Shown here: one piece after another, positions 22,419 to 30,418 of the stretch | How the letters are laid out: every line of letters starts with the position of its first letter | How positions within the stretch are numbered: position 1 is the stretch's first letter | Virus record (IMG/VR): IMGVR_UViG_3300013123_000014 | Coordinates: 1 to 42,787 of that record | DNA: 42,787 bases | Reading direction: 5' to 3' (one strand) | DNA from: a virus | Translations under genes and position numbers: made by a program | The notes under the pieces: generated by a model | Database searches by the model: none | Seen by the model: the letters and a program-made list of their open reading frames with translations, nothing else | What the model was told of the DNA's origin: nothing

Positions 22419-25240
22419 TGGGGATAAATTTTTATCAAAATAATTTTTCGTCAGGAGAACTGTCGCCCGGAGTTTGGGGGAGGGTAGATAGGCCTTTTTA
22501 TAAAAATGGACTAGAGATTTGCCGGAATTTCACTCCTTTGTTAACCGGAGGTTGTCGCTTTTCTCCAGGAACTGAGTTTAGTGTTCACACACGGTTAAAT
22601 CAGTCCGCCTGGGGCGTTCCTTTTCGTTTTAACATAGAACAGGCGTATTCTTTGGAATTTACGGATTATAAAATCCGTATTCATCACGATGGTGGGGTTT
22701 CTTTAGAAACAGCTAAGGCTATTACAGGGCTAACGGCCGCTAGTCCGGGGGTATTTACCAGTAATTCTCACGGATTTACGTCGGGGGACGAAGTTTATCT
22801 TGATGGTTTAGTCGGGCCTACTTCACTCAATAAGCAATTCTATTTAGTTGTTTATATTAATGCGAATACTTTTTCTCTTACTGATGTAGATGGAAATGCT
22901 ATTAATACTGCGGCTTTAACCGCGTATTCTTCTGGGGGGACCGCGGCTCGGGTGTATGAAATTACTTCTCCATACACTGCTGCTGAAAGCGCGCGGATTA
23001 AATATTGTGGGACAGCGGATATAATGTATCTTTTTCATCCCGATCACGAACCTCGGATTCTTATTCGGGCTGGGGCTACATCTTGGTCTATCGCCACCTA
23101 TACTCGGTATTCTTCTCAATGGACTATTTCAGGAATCACAAAGGCCAGTCCAGGGGTTATCACAACCACAGCAGATCACGGATTAGTTACTGGTGATAGA
23201 ATTTATCTTTCTCAAATTGTAGGGATGACCGAGTTGAATCAAACCGAATTTTTAGTTGAGTATATTAGCGCCACTACTTTTTCGTTAAAAACTTTAGCAG
23301 GGGCCGCGGTTAACACTAGTGCTTACACTACGTATGCGTCTGGTGGAAAAGTTGCGATAGTCCGGGATGTGGGGTTGTCGATTACTGGTGTTACAAAAGC
23401 CAATCCAGGGGTTGTCACTATTGCTGGCCACGGGTTGTTAACGGGTGATAAAATTTATATCGACAGTATTGTTGGAATGACAGAGTTGAATAGTGGGTTT
23501 TATTGGGTTAAAAAAATCGATGCCAATACGTTTTCATTGACTAATGAAATTGGAACTGATCTTGATACTACATCGTATACTACTTGGTCTTCGGGTGGTA
23601 AAGTTTATTTGATTCGAGGGTTGTTTACTAAAATCGGGGACTTTCCGGGGGCCGGTGGCTTCTATGGCGGTCGGATGGTTGCCGGTGGAACAGATAACGA
23701 TCCAGATGTTTTTTGGTTGTCTCGAGGTCCGAATTCTGATACCGGTGAATCTCAGTACGATGACTTTTCTATTGGAACAAATGATTCAGACGGGATGGTT
23801 TTTGTTTTATCTTCCCAAAATCTTCAGGCGCATAGAATTTATTGGTTTAGCGGTACTCCCGGATTTATGGTTATAGGAGCTTCTAGTGGCGTGTATAAGG
23901 TAAATGGTGGTTCCGACGGTAGTGCTATTACTCCAACGTCTATATATAGTTTTCCGGTATCGAGTGTTGGGGTGATGGATATGATGCCGCTTTTGATCGA
24001 CAATAATACTTATTATATAGAGGAAGGTGGCAGGACTATCCGTAGTTTTGGGTATAGTCTTTTAGAAGATAATTATAAAGCTTTTGATAAGAATATTCTT
24101 GCGGAGGACATAACTTATGGTGGCATTACCCAAATAGCGTATGCGAAAGGCCGACCGAATATCATTTACGCGGTTCGTGCTGATGGAGTTTTATTGACGT
24201 GTACTATTTTAGAGTCTGATGATGTCGCGGGCTGGGCGCGAAGGTATTTAGGCGGGGATGGACAAGTTTTAAGTGTTGTGACAGAACCGCAAGTTTCTGG
24301 GATTGACCGAATTGGTCTTTTTGTAGAACGGACAATTGATGGCGCTACCCGCAGGTATGTGGAATATATCTCCGACGACCCACAAATTCCTGATTTTTCG
24401 GATTATTTTACTGGGGGGGATAATGAGAATGCTGATCGAGAAAAGTTTGAAAAGATAATGTTCGAACTTCAGAAACAATTTGTTCGATTAGATAGCGCTT
24501 TAATTCGAGATACTACACAGGCTACTACTTTAACTCTCGGGGCGGTTTCTGGGGATAGTGTTACTGCGACAGCTGGGGTGGCGGCTTTTTCTGCCGCGGA
24601 TGTGGGTCAGTTTATTTTTGCAAAGTTTATCGATGGGACGGAAACCGGTATTGCTGAGATAATCGGGTATACTTCTACTACGGTTGTTACTGTTAAAATC
24701 TTAGAGACTTTTTCGGCTACTACTTTTGCGTCGGGTGGGTGGTACCTAACAGATCAGACTATTACAGGTCTTGGGCATTTGGAGGGGGAAACGCTAGGTG
24801 TTGTAACGGACGGCGGGTTACATTCGAATGTTGTGGTTGCGGATGGGGCGGTTACATTGGATTATTCAGTTCGTTATGTTATTTTGGGGAAACGATATTC
24901 TGGGATTGGGCGTACAGTTGATTTTGAGATAGCTGGGTTATCTACTACGGCTCAAGCCCGGAGGAAAACTGTTGAAAAAGCTTTTGTAAAGCTTCGGAAT
25001 TCTTTGGGCGGAAAGTTTGGGGCCAACGTAAAAGGGCTTTACAATTTGACGGAATTGATGTATCGTAAAGCTGGTAGTAGTTATTATGATCGGCCTCCAG
25101 TATTAGTAACAGGTTTGAAAGATGTTCCACTGAAAGATGGGTATTCAAATGAGAAGCATTTTTATTTTTTGCAGGATGAGCCGTTTCCGTTAGAGGTATT
25201 GTCGATAATTCCGTCAATTGATGTGGGGGAGGAAGAATAA
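22418..25240 (+). CDS. Tail tubular protein B-like nozzle with three inserted beta repeats
   Basis: The 940-aa protein starts with the nozzle signature NFSSGELSPGVWGRVD and LEICRNFTPLLTGGCRF. Three repeats of about 79 aa (residues 102-180, 237-316, 322-400) share ASPGV, HGL-TGD-I-Y, VGMTELN, TFSL and the YSSGG end. They resemble the FCCH-type beta-barrels found in some tail proteins. The remaining C-terminal half carries FPGAGGFYGGRMVAGG, typical of nozzle propellers. Repeats exposed on the nozzle could bind fibres or host surface. T7's equivalent is about 794 aa. Confidence 0.88.
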   Translation: MGINFYQNNFSSGELSPGVWGRVDRPFYKNGLEICRNFTPLLTGGCRFSPGTEFSVHTRLNQSAWGVPFRFNIEQAYSLEFTDYKIRIHHDGGVSLETAKAITGLTAASPGVFTSNSHGFTSGDEVYLDGLVGPTSLNKQFYLVVYINANTFSLTDVDGNAINTAALTAYSSGGTAARVYEITSPYTAAESARIKYCGTADIMYLFHPDHEPRILIRAGATSWSIATYTRYSSQWTISGITKASPGVITTTADHGLVTGDRIYLSQIVGMTELNQTEFLVEYISATTFSLKTLAGAAVNTSAYTTYASGGKVAIVRDVGLSITGVTKANPGVVTIAGHGLLTGDKIYIDSIVGMTELNSGFYWVKKIDANTFSLTNEIGTDLDTTSYTTWSSGGKVYLIRGLFTKIGDFPGAGGFYGGRMVAGGTDNDPDVFWLSRGPNSDTGESQYDDFSIGTNDSDGMVFVLSSQNLQAHRIYWFSGTPGFMVIGASSGVYKVNGGSDGSAITPTSIYSFPVSSVGVMDMMPLLIDNNTYYIEEGGRTIRSFGYSLLEDNYKAFDKNILAEDITYGGITQIAYAKGRPNIIYAVRADGVLLTCTILESDDVAGWARRYLGGDGQVLSVVTEPQVSGIDRIGLFVERTIDGATRRYVEYISDDPQIPDFSDYFTGGDNENADREKFEKIMFELQKQFVRLDSALIRDTTQATTLTLGAVSGDSVTATAGVAAFSAADVGQFIFAKFIDGTETGIAEIIGYTSTTVVTVKILETFSATTFASGGWYLTDQTITGLGHLEGETLGVVTDGGLHSNVVVADGAVTLDYSVRYVILGKRYSGIGRTVDFEIAGLSTTAQARRKTVEKAFVKLRNSLGGKFGANVKGLYNLTELMYRKAGSSYYDRPPVLVTGLKDVPLKDGYSNEKHFYFLQDEPFPLEVLSIIPSIDVGEEE

Positions 25241-25638
25241 TGGCGAGTATTTGGGGGAAGTCATTACAAGCAGGGGCATTGGGATTGAGCGGTATTTCGT
25301 CGGCTATTTCTGGATTCCAAAATGCATCTCTCTTGGAGGAACAGGGCGTGCTTACCAAAGACGATTATTACCGGCAAGCAGCTTTAGTAAAAGAAGAGGG
25401 GTTCCGTACTCGGTCAAAGCAAACAATGGAGTATATTTCTTCGGGGGTTGAGATTGTTGGCACTCCGCAATTAGTTTTGAAAGAAACTTTATCGAAGTCT
25501 TTTGCAAAAGCTAATTCTCTTGAAGTAACTGGTAGAAATTATGAACGGTTGTATAATAAAAAGGCAAAGCAGTCTGAATCGGAGGGGATGACTTCGCTCA
25601 TTAGTAGTATTGTAATGGGCGGGGCCCTGTTTATTTAA
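25240..25638 (+). CDS. Small internal virion protein (ejection protein)
   Basis: The 132-aa protein has a Gly/Ser/Ala-rich N-terminus (LGLSGISSAISGFQN), a helical middle and a hydrophobic C-terminus (LISSIVMGGALFI). This is the profile of podovirus gp14-like internal virion proteins that enter the host envelope during DNA ejection. It directly follows the nozzle gene and precedes two large internal protein genes, the classical order. Confidence 0.68.
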   Translation: MASIWGKSLQAGALGLSGISSAISGFQNASLLEEQGVLTKDDYYRQAALVKEEGFRTRSKQTMEYISSGVEIVGTPQLVLKETLSKSFAKANSLEVTGRNYERLYNKKAKQSESEGMTSLISSIVMGGALFI

Positions 25639-27398
25639 TGGCTAAAGGTAAGATAACACCATACGATCCAGGTAATTTTTCACCTTCGGCTACTGGAGTG
25701 CCGGGGGAGGATAGGTCGGGTCAGATTTTAGCTCAAGGAATTAATACTATTGGTGTGGCGATTGCTAAACGTGAAGATACCACAAGTACTCTTGAGGCTA
25801 TGGACCAATTTGGGTCTTTTGATTTAGCTTATCAGCAGCAGAAGTTGGATCTTCAACGGCAGTTCAAAGATGATCCGGCAAAATACCCGACAGCGGTAAA
25901 GGAGTTGTCCCAGAAACTTTCTGACCAGTTTAGCCAGGGTATGTCCGGGGATGCGGTTAAGAAATTTAGGCAAATGACATCGTCTTCGTTAGCCCAAGAT
26001 GCCGGGAATTTAGCGAAGTGGTCTTTTCAGCGAGATAATGAGATTCAAGTCGGCCGGATTAGTAGTATTAAGCAGAATTTGGCTATTAAAGCGTCTACAA
26101 TTAATTCAGCAGAAGGTTTACAGAGTCTTAAACAAGATTTTATCGCTGCGAGTGCAGAAGCTACTAAATTGATAGATAAAGAGGCGGATACTAAGCTCAC
26201 TCAAACATATTGGGAACTGGCTAAAAAACAGGCTATGGCGGCGCAGGTATTTTCCCGCCCGATGAAAGTAATGCGGGATTTGGAGGGCGGGGCGTATGAT
26301 AGTATACTGGACGCTGACGAACGCCTTACTTGGAAAGGTAAAGCTCGGGATGCAATTTACAATCGGGCAGAAGATGATCAATTCCGGACTATGTTTATGG
26401 CGCAGGGTAAACTTCTTGACTATCAAAACGGAATTGAAGACGGATCAGTTTCGATTGCTGATTTGATTACCGAACGTGACGCGATGGTGGCCAATAAATA
26501 TAAAGTTGATGCGTTGGGTAAACCGGTTATAGATCCAAATTACATTAAAGGTTTAGACAATCAAATCGATATGGTTATGTACGCTAATCAGCGTCTTCCG
26601 GCTAATAAAGAAGCTCGGAAAGAAGCTTTAGCGAAGTTTGATACGGATTGGGAAGAGTATTTAATGGAAAAGAAGCAAACCGGGCAAGGACCGTCTGAAA
26701 AGGATGTTGCTAAAGAGCTTGAGATCTATGCTAATCTTTCGTCGCTGTATCAGACGGGAGTAATTACAAAATCCGACTTTGATCAGAAAGCGGCGATTAT
26801 GCGGACAAAACTCGCTTTGAGACAAGGGCAAGTCCCTCGGGTTAAATCTTTTAGTGAAGTGGTCGATCAAGCGGGAACGGTTCCGACTTTGTGGTGGCGA
26901 CGGCCAGGAAATGATGTAGTGTCGTTAGGGTATCAGATGATTAAGGATTATGTAGATAAAGCCTACCCGGAATTAGAAGCGGAAGGTAGGCGAGATATTA
27001 AAGCTCAAATGCTTTCTTCCTACCATCAAAAAATTCAACAAGTTCCGGAAGAGCAATTAAAGGCTCTTCAGACAGAAAATGATAGGAGGAATTTTGCTCG
27101 CCAGTTTATTGTTGGGATGCCAAATAATGAAGGTCGTGCGACTGGTGGGATACTGGCGGCTAGTGTATCTTATACAGATAATAATATCCAACGTACTTTT
27201 CAAGTTGGTGATACTTTTACCAAAAACGGGGCCACGAAGGTTTTTGCCGGGAAGGATTTGGAGACCGGTAAACCAATGTGGAAGTTGGCTCCGGATTCGT
27301 TGGATAAAATAGTTGTAATTAAAAACCGGAAGTTTAGAGTCGCCGGTTTGAATGCCAATGGTGACTTTATGTTGAAGGAAGTCAAAGATGGCGAATAA
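25638..27398 (+). CDS. Internal virion protein B-like
   Basis: The 586-aa protein begins MAKGKITPYDPGNFSPSATG and is then largely long charged helices with no cysteine, for example AYQQQKLDLQRQFKDDPAKY. Composition and position between a small hydrophobic and a very large protein fit a gp15-like core protein. The last 85 residues look beta-rich (GDTFTKNGATKVFAGKDL). No lysozyme-like motif is seen. Its end overlaps the next gene by 11 bp. Confidence 0.65.
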   Translation: MAKGKITPYDPGNFSPSATGVPGEDRSGQILAQGINTIGVAIAKREDTTSTLEAMDQFGSFDLAYQQQKLDLQRQFKDDPAKYPTAVKELSQKLSDQFSQGMSGDAVKKFRQMTSSSLAQDAGNLAKWSFQRDNEIQVGRISSIKQNLAIKASTINSAEGLQSLKQDFIAASAEATKLIDKEADTKLTQTYWELAKKQAMAAQVFSRPMKVMRDLEGGAYDSILDADERLTWKGKARDAIYNRAEDDQFRTMFMAQGKLLDYQNGIEDGSVSIADLITERDAMVANKYKVDALGKPVIDPNYIKGLDNQIDMVMYANQRLPANKEARKEALAKFDTDWEEYLMEKKQTGQGPSEKDVAKELEIYANLSSLYQTGVITKSDFDQKAAIMRTKLALRQGQVPRVKSFSEVVDQAGTVPTLWWRRPGNDVVSLGYQMIKDYVDKAYPELEAEGRRDIKAQMLSSYHQKIQQVPEEQLKALQTENDRRNFARQFIVGMPNNEGRATGGILAASVSYTDNNIQRTFQVGDTFTKNGATKVFAGKDLETGKPMWKLAPDSLDKIVVIKNRKFRVAGLNANGDFMLKEVKDGE

Positions 27399-30366
27399 TA
27401 CAGAAGAATTAATCTCAATGTCTGATGCGGAAGCTCAGGCTCCGGTTCAAGATGGCCTTATTTCAATGAACGAGGTAGAGACTGGCACGCCAGATGCTCC
27501 GGCTATTAAAGCTATCCCTGAAGAGTATAAGGGTCAGTTTCTTTTGGAGTTTGGGTCGGCTTTTCAAAAGGCTATGGAAGACTCGACTAAGAAAGGACTT
27601 GAAGAACTTGGATACGCCGGCAAGAGGGTATACGCCGGGGCAGGTGCCGCGGCAGCGAATATCAATCACGTGCTAGGGTATATTACGGGGTTGAATAGCT
27701 TCAAGAAATATCGAGATTTTGTGCAAGGCGGGATCGATTATCAGCAACAAGTTCTTGCAGAAAAACAGGAACCTAATCTTTTTGAGCGATCGTTTTACGG
27801 TCTTGCGGATAGTATAGGGTATTTGGCTCCTACGATTCCAATAGATGTAATTACTGGCGGGGCGACAAAAGTGGCGCTTGCGGGCCGGATTCTGCCTAAA
27901 ATAGAGGGTTTATTAGCCCGGATGCCTAATTTTGTTCTTGGCTCCGGTTGGCGGGGTATGGTCGAGGGTATTGAGGCTTCTGGTGATAGCCTCCCGGAGA
28001 AAGTCGTTGGGGGTATTGTAGGGGCGGGGGAAACAATGGCGGTTAATACTCTTTATGCTAATGCCGGGGTTGGGCTAAAGGGGATTGGTAAAATGGCGTC
28101 TCTTGGCGCAGCTAACGCGTTTTACAATGCCGCGAAAGAGGGCCGGGTCCCTACTGCGAAAGAGTTAATTGACCAAACTACTCAGGCTGGGTTATTGGGT
28201 GTGGTGTTTACTATGCTACCACACTTGGTTGAGGGTAGTAAGATTGCGGTGGAAAAAGAGGCGTTAAGTAAGTATTCAAAGAAATTTGAGAGGACTATGG
28301 GTGATAGAACTTCTGACCCAACTAAACTTCATAAACTTGCTACTGACCTTCTTACTGATGAAGCTATTCGTCCAGAAATTCGAGAGTCTCTCGCCCAGCC
28401 TTTTCTTGATTTGATTGACCAGCGCGGGGGTATTGCGGACCCGGATTTTATGTTGGGAATGTGGAAAGATAGGTCTAAATTACGGATGTCTCGTGAGACG
28501 ATGGAACGGAATATCGAGAATGTCGCGGGTAAAGACGCTGGGATGGTGAAATTAGAGACTACGGAGAAGATTAAGGAAAATGAAACTTTTCATCGTCGGT
28601 GGCAAACGGAGATTAATAATCAGATTGAGGTAGAGTTTACCGCCCGCGGGATTAAACCCAATAGTAAAGAATCGACGGCTACAATGGCTTATGGGGAAGG
28701 CCGGGTCACTGAAGCGTCTCTTCAAGTAGATTTTCCGGGTAAGTGGCAAAACATCAAAAAAGCAGCCGAGTTTTCCCGTCAGGTTTATGATGATACATTG
28801 AAAGCGGTTAACTTGGTTCGGGAGAGATATGGTTACGAGCCTATTGCTAAACGTGAAGATTATTTTAGGCATTTTCAAGAAATTAACGTTGCGTCTCAAC
28901 TTTTTGGCCATTTTCTTGGGGGCGAGAAACCTCCGACTTCTATCGCCGGGGTAGTTAACCGGGCTAAATATGGGAAGCCTTTTACGTCCACCGAATTACA
29001 ACGGCTTGGGGGAGAATTTAAAGAAGACGCGGTTCTCGCCCTTCAGAATTATGTAAAATCTGTTGGCCCACAATTATTTCATTTAGATAGCGTACAAAGG
29101 GTGAGAACATTAGAGCGATATATTCGTGCACAAGCCTTAGTTAACGAAGCAAAGATTAAGGAAGGACAGGTCGTTGCCGGGATTGATTTGAGTAACTTTA
29201 CTGAAAAGCTTTCTACCTACGCCGATCTTCTTGCAGGGCAGCCGACATTACTTACTCAAACGGTTAACCGTTGGTTTGATCGACCGGTAGTTGCGGGAAT
29301 TCGCGCGCTTCAAAGAAATGTCGTTTTGAATATGATAGGTTCGAATATATCAGCTGCATTTATGAACTTTTTACCAGTAGCTCAACAAATAGCGACGACT
29401 AATCCAAAAGCAATTGCTAGGGGTTGGGTTACTTCTGTGCTTCATCTTCAAAGAGAAGTGCCTTTTGAATTAGATGGTGTTCGGAGTGAATTTTATGATC
29501 GACGTTATCCAAAAGGTTTTCTCCCGGCTAATTGGCAGGAGAATGTGGCGGATAAAGGGTTTATTCTTCCGAATGTCGCCGACAGGATGACGGTGCAAGC
29601 TTTAATCGCGGGAAAGTTTTATGAGAATAGGGAAAAGGGGATGGACCCAAAAGCCGCGATGAAGGCAGCTGATAATTATGCTGTCCGGATTGTGACAGAT
29701 AGGTCAACGGGACAAGTTCCGTCGATTATGACTGAACCGGATTTGAAATTGATTTCAGCTTTTCAAGTTGAGATTAATAATCTTTGGTCGTGGCTTGCTC
29801 ACGATATTCCGATAGAATCTAAAGGCAAATTTTTAGGCATCGCTGGCCGTATTACCGCGTTTGCGTTAGCATCGAATGTAATTAATAATGTGTATGAAAA
29901 AATGATGGGACGACGACCACAACTAGATTTTTTATATATTTTAGGTACGTTAGCGGGGGCGACTAAATCTGGTAAGGATAGAGGGTTTCTTGATCGCGTG
30001 ATTCCGGCGGGAAAGGATTTAATAGGTAACATCCCATTTGGCAACCTTTTTGTGCAAGGCGGCAGGTTTCCGATAGCTGCGGCATTGCCAGATATGAATG
30101 TGGTTTTGGAGGATCCTGAGCACAGGGCGTTATCTGAATTTATGAAACCTCTTTATTATGGGTTGCCTTTTGGCGGGGGCGGTCAGGCTCGTAAAACTAT
30201 TGAAGGTTTACAGGCGTGGGGCCGGGGTTATGTTGCCACACCGTCGCAAAATATCCGGTACGAGATTCAGAAAGATTTTTATAATTTCGTTCGGGCGTTT
30301 TTGTTTGGTAAAAATGCTTTCCCGGAAGCGGTGAAGTATTGGAATGAGCCTAAATCAGAGAGGTAG
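27388..30366 (+). CDS. Very large internal virion protein (gp16-like ejection protein)
   Basis: The 992-aa protein has an acidic N-terminal tail, an Ala/Gly-rich segment (VYAGAGAAAANINHVLGYI) and two more hydrophobic stretches (LAPTIPIDVITGGATKVAL; NMIGSNISAAFMNFLPV), then helices. This fits proteins that leave the head and span the envelope during ejection. The N-terminal transglycosylase motif found in T7 gp16 is not evident. It is the last gene before the promoter of the tail fibre. Confidence 0.65.
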   Translation: MANNTEELISMSDAEAQAPVQDGLISMNEVETGTPDAPAIKAIPEEYKGQFLLEFGSAFQKAMEDSTKKGLEELGYAGKRVYAGAGAAAANINHVLGYITGLNSFKKYRDFVQGGIDYQQQVLAEKQEPNLFERSFYGLADSIGYLAPTIPIDVITGGATKVALAGRILPKIEGLLARMPNFVLGSGWRGMVEGIEASGDSLPEKVVGGIVGAGETMAVNTLYANAGVGLKGIGKMASLGAANAFYNAAKEGRVPTAKELIDQTTQAGLLGVVFTMLPHLVEGSKIAVEKEALSKYSKKFERTMGDRTSDPTKLHKLATDLLTDEAIRPEIRESLAQPFLDLIDQRGGIADPDFMLGMWKDRSKLRMSRETMERNIENVAGKDAGMVKLETTEKIKENETFHRRWQTEINNQIEVEFTARGIKPNSKESTATMAYGEGRVTEASLQVDFPGKWQNIKKAAEFSRQVYDDTLKAVNLVRERYGYEPIAKREDYFRHFQEINVASQLFGHFLGGEKPPTSIAGVVNRAKYGKPFTSTELQRLGGEFKEDAVLALQNYVKSVGPQLFHLDSVQRVRTLERYIRAQALVNEAKIKEGQVVAGIDLSNFTEKLSTYADLLAGQPTLLTQTVNRWFDRPVVAGIRALQRNVVLNMIGSNISAAFMNFLPVAQQIATTNPKAIARGWVTSVLHLQREVPFELDGVRSEFYDRRYPKGFLPANWQENVADKGFILPNVADRMTVQALIAGKFYENREKGMDPKAAMKAADNYAVRIVTDRSTGQVPSIMTEPDLKLISAFQVEINNLWSWLAHDIPIESKGKFLGIAGRITAFALASNVINNVYEKMMGRRPQLDFLYILGTLAGATKSGKDRGFLDRVIPAGKDLIGNIPFGNLFVQGGRFPIAAALPDMNVVLEDPEHRALSEFMKPLYYGLPFGGGGQARKTIEGLQAWGRGYVATPSQNIRYEIQKDFYNFVRAFLFGKNAFPEAVKYWNEPKSER

Positions 30367-30372
30367 TTGTGC

Positions 30373-30400
30373 TTGACAAAATGAGATTTTATGGTAAGGT
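30373..30400 (+). promoter_or_regulatory. Rightward promoter for the tail fibre
   Basis: TTGACA (30373-30378), a 16-bp spacer and TAAGGT (30395-30400, weak -10). The first 14 bases match the leftward promoter at 11484 (TTGACAAAATGAGA). The fibre start follows 19 bases later with AAGGAGGAAGGT. Confidence 0.6.
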
Positions 30401-30418
30401 AAAATCAAGGAGGAAGGT

